A stretch of DNA of 64,000 bases from Pseudomonadota bacterium (GTDB lineage: Bacteria; Pseudomonadota; Alphaproteobacteria; Sphingomonadales; Sphingomonadaceae), in NCBI GenBank assembly GCA_023457895.1, contig JAEXAY010000005.1:278083-342082 (forward strand). The letters are read 5' to 3'. Of the stretch, positions 18,701 to 26,654 are shown piece after piece. The first letter of the stretch is position 1. Every line of letters starts with the position of its first letter. The notes beneath the pieces are model-generated. The model searched no databases, was not told the origin of the DNA, and saw only the letters and a list, made by a program, of their open reading frames with translations. The position numbers and the translations under genes are program-made.

Positions 18701-21700
18701 GGGCGGCCTTGCGCAACTCGGAAGCAATGGCGGCGGCTCGGCCTTGCTGACGCTCGGTACGGTCCAGCTGAGCGCGGCCGGAACCGGCGGCGCTGGAGGA
18801 ACCGCGGTCACTACGGTCGCTGGCGATGGCGGTCAGGGCGCGGGCGGCATCGCGCGCACGGCCTTTGCCGACACCCGCTTCGCCACCGGGGCGATCACGA
18901 TTGGCGCCAATGGCACCGGCGGAGCCGGAGCGAATGGCGGAAATGGCATCGGCGGCGATGCCGGGTTCGGTTTGAACGACACGCTGGCCGGGCCCTTCGC
19001 GCCGCGCACCACCGGCGCCGTTACGCTCACGGCCAGCGGTATCGGCGGGGCCGCGACTGCAGGAGCAGCCGGATCGGGCACCACTGGCATCACCCGCCTG
19101 ACCGCGCGCACGGCGGCGAATTCGGGAATTACCGTCAACGGCGACTTTACCGCGACGATCGATGGCACGATCGCCCCGGCTGGTGCGGGGTTCATTGGCG
19201 ATATTTCGGGCTCTGGCGTGCAGGTGAACGGCAACAGCACGGTGGTCATCCCGCGCGACATCACGATCAGTTCGGGCGCGGGCTCGGCATGGAATTCGAG
19301 CGGCGCGCTGACTCTCACCACACCGCGCACAATCACGCAGAGCGGCGCGGGCTATATCGGCGGTGGCAGCGTTTCGCTGATCGCGGATCAGGGGATCAAT
19401 GTTTCGAACGTCCAGTCGGGTTCGACCGCCCTGCTGCGGTCGGTCGGGGGCGCGGTGGTGGTCACCAGCGATCTTGCGGCGGCCGGTCTCGTCACGGTCA
19501 GCGGCACTGCAGTGGACATTAGCGCACTGGGCGCGCTCGCCTTTGCCGATGCCGATGCGACGGCAGGCGATCTTGCGATCCGCACGGGCGGCAATCTGGC
19601 CCTCGCCACGGCCGATGCAACCGGAGCGGTGACGCTTTCGAGCGCAGGCGGCAACATCAGCAACAGCGGCGCGATCAATGGCGCGACGATAACAATGGCG
19701 GCGGGCGGGACGGTCAACGCAACCGGCCCCATCATATCGCCGGGCGCGGTTTCGCTCACCGGCAATCAGGGGATCACGGCGGCCCTGGTCCAGTCGGGCG
19801 CGACGACCCAGCTCAACTCGCTCAATGGTGCGATCACGCTTGCGAGCCTCACCTCCGCTGGAAACGTCACCGCGAGCGGTGGGTCGGTGGATATCACCTC
19901 GCCGGGCCCGCTGAGTTTCACCGATGCAAGTGCCACGGCGGGCGACTTGGCGATCCGTACTACCGGCAATCTGGCGATGGCCAATGCAAGTGCCGCCGCA
20001 AACATGACGCTCGCGAGCGCCAACGGCAGCATCAATGTCGATACGGCGCAATCGGGCGGAACATCCGCCCTACTGGCCGCCGGGGCGCTCACGATCGGGA
20101 GCCTCAGTTCGGCGGGGGCCGTCACGGCGTCCGGCACAAACGTCGATATCACCTCGCCCGGCGCGCTGAGCTTCGCGGACGCCGATGCGACTGCGGGCGA
20201 TCTCACCATCCGGACCGGCGGCAATCTTGCCCTCGCCACGGCCGATGCAACCGGCGCGGTGACACTTTCCAGCGCGGGTGGCAATATCAGCAACAGCGGC
20301 GCGGTGAATGGCGCCACGGTGACGATGGCCGCGGGCGGCATGGTCTCCGCCACTGGCCCGATCGCATCGCCCGGCGCGGTTTCGCTCACCGGCGATCAGG
20401 GCATTGCGGCGGTGTCGGTTCAATCGGGATCGACCACCATGCTGCGCGCCATCGCGGGACCGGTAACGGTGAATAGCCTCAATTCGGCTGGTCTTGTCAC
20501 CGCGTCGGGCGGTTCGGTCGATATCACGTCACCCGGGGCGTTGACCTTCGCCGATGCTGACGCAACGGCGGGCGACCTGACGCTCCGCACTGCTGGCGAT
20601 CTGGCGGTGACGACCGCAGCCGCGACGGGGGCTGTGACGCTCGCCAGCGGCACGGGCAATGTAACCGCGTCGGGCGCGATTAACGGGGCATCCGTCTCGA
20701 TGGACGCCGGTGCCGCGCTCACGGTCAATGGCGTGATATCCGCGTCCGGGCCGGTCTCGCTGACGGCGGTGACCGGCGTTACGGCAGGCACGGTAGGATC
20801 GGGCGGGACCACGCTGTTGCGGGCATCCTCCGGGCCGGTATCGGTCGCGAGCCTGACCTCGACCGGAGCGGTTACCACCGCAGGGACGAGTGTTACCATC
20901 ACCTCGCCGGGCGCGCTCACATTCGCCGATGCGGATGCGACAGCGGGCGATCTCATCATCCGCACCGAAGGCAATCTGGCGATGGCTACCGCCGGCGCGA
21001 CCGGCGCAGTCGATCTTGCGAGCCTGTCGGGCAACATCAGCAACAGCGGTGCGGTTAATGGCGGCTCGGTGACGATGGCGGCAAACGGCACGATCAACGC
21101 GACCGGACCGCTCGCAGCGACGGGCCCAGTTTCGCTCACCGCAGACCAGGGGATTACCGCCGCGTCGGTGCAATCGGGATCGACCACCCTGCTGCGCACC
21201 GTGGCGGGACCGGTGACAGTGAATAACCTGACTTCCGCTGGTCTTGTTACCGCGTCGGGTACAACCGTCGATATCACCTCGCCCGGCGCGCTCGCCTTTG
21301 CCGATGCCGATGCGACGGCGGGCGATCTGGCGATCCGCACGGGCGGCAATCTGGCCCTCGCCACGGCCGATGCAACGGGTGCGGTGACGCTTTCGAGCGC
21401 AGGCGGCAACATCAGCAACAGCGGCGCGATCAATGGCGCGACGATAACAATGGCGGCGGGCGGGACGGTCAACGCAACCGGCCCCATCATATCGCCCGGC
21501 GCGGTTTCGCTCACCGGCAATCGGGGCATTGCGGCGGCACTGGTGCAGTCGGGCGCAACGACCCAGCTCAACTCGCTCAATGGTGCGATCACGCTCGCGA
21601 GCCTCACCTCCGCTGGAAACGTCACCGCGAGCGGCGGGTCGGTGGATATTACCTCGCCGGGCGCGCTGAGTTTCACCGATGCAAGCGCCACGGCGGGCGA

Positions 21701-23321
21701 CTTGGCGATCCGTACCACCGGCAATCTGGCGGTGGCCAATGCAAGTGCCGCCGCAAACATGACGCTCGCGAGCGTCAACGGCAGCATCAATGTCGATACG
21801 GCGCAATCGGGCGGAACATCCGCCCTACTGGCCGCCGCGGCGCTCACGATCGGGAGCCTCAGTTCGGCGGGGGTCGTCACGGCGTCCGGCACAAACGTCG
21901 ATATCACCTCGCCCGGCGCGCTGAGCTTCGCGGACGCCGATGCGACTGCGGGCGATCTCACCATCCGTACCGGCGGCAATCTTGCCCTCACCACGGCCGA
22001 TGCGACCGGCGCGGTGACACTTTCCAGCGCGGGTGGCAATATCAGCAACAGCGGCGCGGTGAATGGCGCCTCGGTGACGATGACAGCAGGCGGGCCCGTT
22101 ACCGCAAATGCTGCGGTCAATGCCGCTGGCGCACTCGACGTCAATGCGGGCGGATTGATGACAGCCAACGCCCGGCTCTCCGGCCAGACGGTTTCGATCA
22201 CCGCGCCCGATCTGCAGGTGACAGCATCCGGGCAGCTTGGGGTGCGTGGCACAACGCAGACACTCACCCTGACCAGCATGGCCGCATCGAATCCGACCTT
22301 CATCGGAGGGACGGGCGGCCCCGGCGGCTACAGCATCGACGCGAGTGAACTCACCCGCCTTTATGCCGACCGGCAGATCAGCTTCACGACGCCCGCGACG
22401 GCAACGGCAGCGGGAACGGGCGATTTTATCGTCGGGGGCTTTACGCTCGGTTATGGCCCTGCAGCCGCGATCGGAGCGGGCGGCACACTCAAATTCTATA
22501 CCCCCGGGCGGGTCGAGATTTCAGGCCCGGTGCAGCTCACCACCAGCAGCAATGCCGATATTTTTTCCATCGACCCCACCCGGATCGACATTCTGGCCGA
22601 CCGGGGCGGGATCGCGATGCGCGATGCAGGCGGAGTGCCGCAGGGACAGCTCGATCTTGTCGGCGGCACGATCACTGTTGCGGACGCGTCCGTCTTCACG
22701 GGCATCGCGTCGGCCACCTCGACGGCCGCGATCACCACCTTGCTGGGCAATCCGGTGACATCGGCCATTGCTGGCGGCCCGCTGCAGGCCGCGCAGATCC
22801 GCTTCAATGTCACCAATGGGCTATACATCCAGAACAGCGGAACCGGCACCGCCTTTGCCGACCGACAGGGCTTTGCAGCCAATGGCGTCACGATCACCAC
22901 CGCCAGTCCCGCGACGGTGATCGTCATCAATGGCCGCACACTGACGCCTGCCGGGCCGGTCATCGGATTGATGACAGCCGCCAGCCTCAGCATCAACGGC
23001 GTACCGGCCGTCGCGCCGGGCATGTTCGACCCGTTCTCGTCAGTCAACGGTTGCGTCATCGGCGTGAGCTGCCTCGGCGGCGCGGGCATATCCAGCGCGC
23101 GTCCGAATGTCGAACGGCCGGTGACGGCCGATGCATCGGGGAACGATCTCGACATGATCAAAGTGATTGAGGTATCGGATCGCGCCGAGATCGGATCGCC
23201 GCCGCTCATCGACGAGCCCGTCACCGGCGTTGGCAATGACGACCTGTGGCAGCCCCTGCCGTGCGGCGGGAAGGATGACAAACGGCCAAATTGCCGGACA
23301 GGAAAGCCGGGAGAGCAATAG
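15729..23321 (+). CDS. TpsA-type filamentous hemagglutinin-like exoprotein (2530 residues)
   Basis: A very large secreted protein with a long signal peptide (about 1-40, SAICGTLAMALLLSPAAVKAQ). The N-terminal TPS domain (about 45-290) contains the N-x-x-G-I-like WFYSPTGILVG. Then come about 900 residues of Gly/Thr/Ser-rich beta-helix (GGTATIGF, GGTISVTS and similar) and a block of about 125-residue repeats (residues about 1215-2135; see repeat entries). The C-terminal 80 residues form a short charged tail with three Cys (two in GCVIGVSC) and no autotransporter barrel, so it depends on TpsB. It is probably a surface fibre or adhesin. Its position directly before the cytochrome genes suggests it could organise or carry surface components, which is inference. 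Confidence 0.92.
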   Translation: MADAIERTGLRLGGRLFSSSAICGTLAMALLLSPAAVKAQGFQGTGTPVLGGPTITQTPAGPGTPAKTTIDINEPSSIINWTPSDTTGTGVIDFLPAGTVASFAASPSLPGTYTVLNRVIPTDATGIPVARQIAFNGTVDGPGGNIWFYSPTGILVGATAAFNVGSLVLTTNDIDTTGGFTDANGYIRFRGVTGSTGRVAISAGAQINATGPDAYVALVSARVEQGGNINADGSTALIAAEQVDLRFTAGLIDFQILQGSEDNNGIVHSGVTGGPASTAAADIQQIAMVAVPKNNAMTMLLSGSAGYAPAASAAADGSGIILTAGNTPAAPVANIAIGTMNFSNAVTATADNAITIAPAAGGTTSFQTDAALNSLRTITATAQAGSQITAAGDLVLRSGTDTQGGVISVEAQGPAGALAAGLINATGTLTADASAISGLFNASDAYGGTISLSANGGTITAGRINLFAPAQGSGGDSAVSGILSGSGYGGTIAVNSGNGGTIAAPFFNADARGFGGTNGAGNGTGGVIRIADTAAVLPDAIGGSLALGAITLTTEGNGSLGPAQSGSGHGGSAGVTLSRQSHGWNSFQANSGGIGAHSEGGASLAGSATARPDAINLTISGPASLTVTDLNLSADAYTPPNGGANSATAGTVLVNVSNGGTLSVPADMTLTANAGVAAQFLSFLPDTTPTINAGNASLLADGGTATIGFLSVQANGEGAGANTQAGAVTGGTAAVGAINGGTISVTSSTTQIEAQALGNSGPVAANATGGSARLYVSDGTVDFTGSVIVSASATRGTVGSFTGNGFNATGGTAVAEIQAGATGTGQMTLAGSLEVRADGDSRNTAAEQGNGGTGTGGIARLAVAAGQLTAAQATVSAAGFGATSAEALAGAGYTAGNGVGGNASIALTGGSSSVPGLVIDASGLAGSGESFFQGAPAMAGAGLGGSAILNADGGTLINDSLSLTADGTGGTGADEVGGLIPAPAGNGGSGTGGLAQLGSNGGGSALLTLGTVQLSAAGTGGAGGTAVTTVAGDGGQGAGGIARTAFADTRFATGAITIGANGTGGAGANGGNGIGGDAGFGLNDTLAGPFAPRTTGAVTLTASGIGGAATAGAAGSGTTGITRLTARTAANSGITVNGDFTATIDGTIAPAGAGFIGDISGSGVQVNGNSTVVIPRDITISSGAGSAWNSSGALTLTTPRTITQSGAGYIGGGSVSLIADQGINVSNVQSGSTALLRSVGGAVVVTSDLAAAGLVTVSGTAVDISALGALAFADADATAGDLAIRTGGNLALATADATGAVTLSSAGGNISNSGAINGATITMAAGGTVNATGPIISPGAVSLTGNQGITAALVQSGATTQLNSLNGAITLASLTSAGNVTASGGSVDITSPGPLSFTDASATAGDLAIRTTGNLAMANASAAANMTLASANGSINVDTAQSGGTSALLAAGALTIGSLSSAGAVTASGTNVDITSPGALSFADADATAGDLTIRTGGNLALATADATGAVTLSSAGGNISNSGAVNGATVTMAAGGMVSATGPIASPGAVSLTGDQGIAAVSVQSGSTTMLRAIAGPVTVNSLNSAGLVTASGGSVDITSPGALTFADADATAGDLTLRTAGDLAVTTAAATGAVTLASGTGNVTASGAINGASVSMDAGAALTVNGVISASGPVSLTAVTGVTAGTVGSGGTTLLRASSGPVSVASLTSTGAVTTAGTSVTITSPGALTFADADATAGDLIIRTEGNLAMATAGATGAVDLASLSGNISNSGAVNGGSVTMAANGTINATGPLAATGPVSLTADQGITAASVQSGSTTLLRTVAGPVTVNNLTSAGLVTASGTTVDITSPGALAFADADATAGDLAIRTGGNLALATADATGAVTLSSAGGNISNSGAINGATITMAAGGTVNATGPIISPGAVSLTGNRGIAAALVQSGATTQLNSLNGAITLASLTSAGNVTASGGSVDITSPGALSFTDASATAGDLAIRTTGNLAVANASAAANMTLASVNGSINVDTAQSGGTSALLAAAALTIGSLSSAGVVTASGTNVDITSPGALSFADADATAGDLTIRTGGNLALTTADATGAVTLSSAGGNISNSGAVNGASVTMTAGGPVTANAAVNAAGALDVNAGGLMTANARLSGQTVSITAPDLQVTASGQLGVRGTTQTLTLTSMAASNPTFIGGTGGPGGYSIDASELTRLYADRQISFTTPATATAAGTGDFIVGGFTLGYGPAAAIGAGGTLKFYTPGRVEISGPVQLTTSSNADIFSIDPTRIDILADRGGIAMRDAGGVPQGQLDLVGGTITVADASVFTGIASATSTAAITTLLGNPVTSAIAGGPLQAAQIRFNVTNGLYIQNSGTGTAFADRQGFAANGVTITTASPATVIVINGRTLTPAGPVIGLMTAASLSINGVPAVAPGMFDPFSSVNGCVIGVSCLGGAGISSARPNVERPVTADASGNDLDMIKVIEVSDRAEIGSPPLIDEPVTGVGNDDLWQPLPCGGKDDKRPNCRTGKPGEQ
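19533..20326 (+). repeat. Near-identical long direct repeat, copy A, in tpsA
   Basis: About 790 bases that recur almost unchanged at 21288-22081, exactly 1755 bases (585 codons) downstream. Three separate anchors all give the same offset. The similarity is much higher than between neighbouring 375-base units, which indicates a recent block duplication or gene conversion. Confidence 0.9.
21288..22081 (+). repeat. Near-identical long direct repeat, copy B, in tpsA
   Basis: Second copy of the block at 19533-20326. Only scattered substitutions separate the copies. The match ends where the repeat array passes into the unique C-terminal part of the protein. Confidence 0.9.
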
Positions 23322-23322
23322 G

Positions 23323-24669
23323 ATGCGGGCGCGGGGGCCGGGATTTGGTATCTGGACAATATTGCTGGCGGCGGCGGTGCTGTTCGGCCCGTCCACGAGT
23401 TTTGCCGGGAATTTCGAGGGCGTAGCCAGCTGCGCCGGATCGACCTGCCATGGGAGGGCAGAAGGCAATGGCGCGGTCGTGCGTCAGGATGAACTGCTGC
23501 AATGGCAGGAACCATCGAGCAAGACCGGGGCGCACAGCCGTGCCTATTCCGTGTTGTCCGGGCAGCGGTCGCGGCAGATTGCGGCGACACTGGGCTTGGG
23601 TCCCGCCACGTCGGCGCCAGCCTGCATCGGCTGCCATGCCACCAATGCGGGCGGACAGTCCGGCCCGCGTTTCCGGCTCAGCGAAGGCGTTGGCTGCGAA
23701 AGCTGTCACGGCGCATCGTCGGCATGGCTGCCGACCCACTTCACGCTGGGAGCGAACCGCAGCGCCAATATCGCGCGTGGCCTGATCCCGCTGGAAAATC
23801 CCCGCACCCGTGCCCGCGTCTGCCTCGATTGCCATTTCGGCAGCGGCAACCCCGGACAGTTCGTCACCCATCGCATGATGGCGGCGGGTCATCCACGCCT
23901 GTCGTTCGAGCTCGACCTGTTTTCGGCGTTGCAGCAGCATCATAATGAAGATGCCGATTATGCGGCGCGCAAGGGCCGGCTCGACAGTGTCCAGCTCTGG
24001 GCTGTGGGACAGGCGGAGGCGGTCAAGCGTTCGGTATCGCTGTTCGCCGACCCGAAGCTCGGCACCGAGGGCGTGTTCCCCGAATTTTATTTCTACGACT
24101 GCCACAGCTGTCACCGCCGGATCGACGATGGCCCGCAGCGCACGCTGAGCTTCCAGACCAATCCGGGCCGCCCCATCCCGTTTGGCATGCCGCCCTATAA
24201 CGATGAAAATATACTGATGCTCTCGGCGGTGGCTAAAGTGCTGGCGCCACGGCAGGCCGCCAGTTTCGACAGCGCTTCCCGCCAGTTTCATGCAGCGATG
24301 GGAGGGGGGCGCGGCGCGGCGGTCGCGGCGGCGGGAAAACTCGCCGGCGCTGCCGATGGCTTGTCGGCCGGGCTTGCCGCTGGCGGCCATGGCAGCGATA
24401 CAGCCTTCAGGGTGATCGCGACCATCGCAGGCGAGGCGGTATCCGACCGGTTTACCGACTATAGCGGATCGGTGCAGGCAGTCATGGCGGTCGATACGCT
24501 GCTCAACGCGCTGGTGCGGCAGGGTCGCATCACCGTCGGCGCGGCGGCGGGCATCCGCGCCGATGTCAACCGCGCCTATGCAGCGGTGCGCGCGCCCAAT
24601 GCCTATAATCCGGCCGCCTTCCGTGCCGCGCTGGGCAGCGCGGCCAGAGCCGTGGCGGCGCTCAAATGA
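23323..24669 (+). CDS. Exported five-heme c-type cytochrome
   Basis: A 448-residue protein starting at the ATG at 23323, 1 base after the tpsA stop, with GGGAGA before it. The signal peptide ends near PSTSFAG (about residue 27). Heme sites are one CX4CH (CAGSTCH) and four CXXCH (CIGCH, CESCH, CLDCH, CHSCH), all in the first 275 or so residues. The rest is helical and Ala-rich with no heme motif. The pattern suits multiheme cytochromes of the c554/NrfB-like type, located in the periplasm or outside. It probably relays electrons with the ten-heme proteins of the same locus; the partner is not known. Confidence 0.88.
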   Translation: MRARGPGFGIWTILLAAAVLFGPSTSFAGNFEGVASCAGSTCHGRAEGNGAVVRQDELLQWQEPSSKTGAHSRAYSVLSGQRSRQIAATLGLGPATSAPACIGCHATNAGGQSGPRFRLSEGVGCESCHGASSAWLPTHFTLGANRSANIARGLIPLENPRTRARVCLDCHFGSGNPGQFVTHRMMAAGHPRLSFELDLFSALQQHHNEDADYAARKGRLDSVQLWAVGQAEAVKRSVSLFADPKLGTEGVFPEFYFYDCHSCHRRIDDGPQRTLSFQTNPGRPIPFGMPPYNDENILMLSAVAKVLAPRQAASFDSASRQFHAAMGGGRGAAVAAAGKLAGAADGLSAGLAAGGHGSDTAFRVIATIAGEAVSDRFTDYSGSVQAVMAVDTLLNALVRQGRITVGAAAGIRADVNRAYAAVRAPNAYNPAAFRAALGSAARAVAALK

Positions 24670-26654
24670 AGCGAAACTGGTTCACGGCAGCAGCTGCGCT
24701 GGCATTACTCGTATCGTGCGGTGGCGATGGCGGCGGCGGTGACGGCGGTCCGGTTATCCTGCCCCCCGGGAGCACCGGGGGGACCGGATCGTCTTCGTCG
24801 AGCGGCGGGACGGTCCCGCCGGTCGTGTATGCCGTGCCGGCGGCAGAATCGCTCGGTATCGCGGACGTAGAGGGCGTGCTGGCGCGCGCCGCGACCCAGG
24901 CGAAGGCAGACGGTAAAGCCGCGACCATCGCCGTGGTCGACCGGGTGGGCAATGTCCTTGCGATTCTGCGCATGGGCGGTGCGCCCGCAAGCGCCGCCAT
25001 TCCGCGCGCGCCTGACGGCAATGACCATGATATTCAGGGCCTTACCGTTCCCGCCGAAGCGGCGGCGGTCGCCAAGGCGATTACCGGCGCCTATCTCTCG
25101 AGTGCGGGCAACGCCTTTTCCAGCCGGACGGCCAGCATGATCGTGCAGCAGCATTTCCCGCCCGCGCCCTCGACCGCCGGACTTGAAAGCGGTCCGCTGT
25201 TCGGTGTGCAGTTCAGCCAGCTGCCCTGTTCCGACCTTGCCGCCCGCTTCGGTTCCGCCGGGGCCGGCGCGATGATCGGGCCGAAGCGTTCGCCACTTGG
25301 TCTCTCTGCCGATCCGGGCGGTTTTCCGCTCTATAAAAATGGCGTGGTGGTCGGCGGTGTGGGCGTGCTCGCGAACGGCGTTTATGGCTTCGATCCCGAT
25401 GTGCTCGATGCCGAGCAGGATGCCGATGAGCGCATCGCACTCGCTGGCACGCTCGGGCTCGAACCGCCGGTGACGATCCGCGCCGACCGCATTTATGTCG
25501 ATGGCACCCAGCTGCGCTATTCCGATGCGCGCTACGAGGATGTGACGGCGGCGGGCGGTGCCAGCTATGCAGCGACCGTCCCCGCGCTCGGAGCGCTGGT
25601 GCCGCTGACCGGCTATACGGCGGGCAACATCATCGCCGGCACCGCATATGGCACCGAAGCTTCTGGCGTGCGCCCGGCCGGTGCTGCCGATTTCGGCGAT
25701 CCCAACGCGTTCGTGCTGACCAACGGCGCGGGGGCCAATCGCTACCCGATCCGGGGCGGCACCGACGGCGGCGATATCGCCAGCCCGCTGACCGCCGCCG
25801 AAGCCCGCGCCATCCTTTCCGAAGCCTTCGCGGTGATGACCAGTGCACGCGGGCAGATCCGCCAGCCGCTCGACAGCCGGGCGCAGGTTTCGATGGCGCT
25901 GGTCGATACGCGCGGCGCGATCCTCGGGCTCGTCCGCGCACCCGATGCGCCGGTGTTCGGGATTGACGTAAGCGTTCAGAAGGCGCGGTCGGCTGCATTT
26001 TTTTCGAATGTCACGGCGGGAGCCCAGCTGCTTGCCGACCCCAGCGCCGATGTGCGGGCATTCGTCACCGCAACCCGCAATTTTCTGGCCGATCCGGCGG
26101 CGCTGACCGGACAAAAGGCGTTCAGCAACCGCGCGATCGGCAATCTGGCGCGGCCCTATTTCCCGGATGGCCAACTCGGCACCGCCAACGGCCCGCTGTC
26201 GCGCCCGGTGGCCAGCTTCAACCCTTTTTCGACCGGTCTGCAATCCGCGCTGGTGCTCGCCAATCTGGGTGAACATCTGCAGTTTGCCACGGGCGCGGCC
26301 GCAGCCGATACGCCGCAAAGCTGTACGAAGCTGCCCGCCGCCGCAGACGGCAGCCGCAAGCTGGCCAATGGCCTCCAGATTTTCCCCGGATCGGTTCCGG
26401 TCTATCGCGGCACGACGCTGGTCGGCGCGATCGGCATTTCGGGCGATGGTATCGATCAGGATGACATGACCGCGTTCCTCGGGATGCATAACGCGGGAGC
26501 GAAGACCGGCAGCATCGGCAATGCCGCGCCTGCGATCCGCTCCGATACGATCTCGGTCAAGACGGGCGGATCATCGATCCTGCTGCGCTATGTGAGCTGC
26601 CCGTTCGCGCCCCTGATCGGCAGCAGCGAACAGAATGTGTGCCAGGGACTGTAA
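24666..26654 (+). CDS. Lipoprotein with two GlcG/HbpS-type heme-binding-like domains
   Basis: A 662-residue protein overlapping the cytochrome gene by ATGA. A lipobox (LALLVSC at about residue 18) is followed by a Gly/Ser-rich linker. Two GlcG/HbpS-like (DUF336) domains are seen: one near residues 60-260 (ARAATQAKADGKAATIAVVD and VVVGGVGVLANGVYG) and one near 375-640 (SMALVDTRGAILGLVRAPDA and LVGAIGISGDGIDQDDM). The family includes heme-binding HbpS of Streptomyces and GlcG of unknown function. An envelope-anchored double copy between cytochrome genes suggests heme or redox-cofactor handling, which is inference. A sulfur or small-molecule role cannot be excluded. Confidence 0.8.
   Translation: MKRNWFTAAAALALLVSCGGDGGGGDGGPVILPPGSTGGTGSSSSSGGTVPPVVYAVPAAESLGIADVEGVLARAATQAKADGKAATIAVVDRVGNVLAILRMGGAPASAAIPRAPDGNDHDIQGLTVPAEAAAVAKAITGAYLSSAGNAFSSRTASMIVQQHFPPAPSTAGLESGPLFGVQFSQLPCSDLAARFGSAGAGAMIGPKRSPLGLSADPGGFPLYKNGVVVGGVGVLANGVYGFDPDVLDAEQDADERIALAGTLGLEPPVTIRADRIYVDGTQLRYSDARYEDVTAAGGASYAATVPALGALVPLTGYTAGNIIAGTAYGTEASGVRPAGAADFGDPNAFVLTNGAGANRYPIRGGTDGGDIASPLTAAEARAILSEAFAVMTSARGQIRQPLDSRAQVSMALVDTRGAILGLVRAPDAPVFGIDVSVQKARSAAFFSNVTAGAQLLADPSADVRAFVTATRNFLADPAALTGQKAFSNRAIGNLARPYFPDGQLGTANGPLSRPVASFNPFSTGLQSALVLANLGEHLQFATGAAAADTPQSCTKLPAAADGSRKLANGLQIFPGSVPVYRGTTLVGAIGISGDGIDQDDMTAFLGMHNAGAKTGSIGNAAPAIRSDTISVKTGGSSILLRYVSCPFAPLIGSSEQNVCQGL

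Larger units (their letters stand above)
19371..22133 (+). repeat. Tandem coding repeats of about 375 bases inside tpsA
   Basis: Units begin at the codons for V-S-L-T/I around 19371, 19749, 20379, 20754, 21129 and 21504. Period is 375-378 bases, except the 630-base interval after 19749, which equals one unit plus a shorter 255-base partial unit. Each encodes a variant of VDITSPGALSFADADATAGD followed by IRTGGNLALATADATGAV. All are in frame, as expected for a beta-helix growing by unit duplication. Confidence 0.9.

Noticed and set aside
19371..22133. Regular repeats that might suggest a CRISPR array
   Set aside because: Period is about 375 bases, all in frame and coding, with no short conserved repeat, unique spacers or cas genes.
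17817..22303. Very long open frames on the - strand opposite tpsA
   Set aside because: They mirror the GC-rich repetitive codons of tpsA, have low-complexity Pro/Ala/Val or Arg-rich content, no ribosome site and no domain; antisense shadows.
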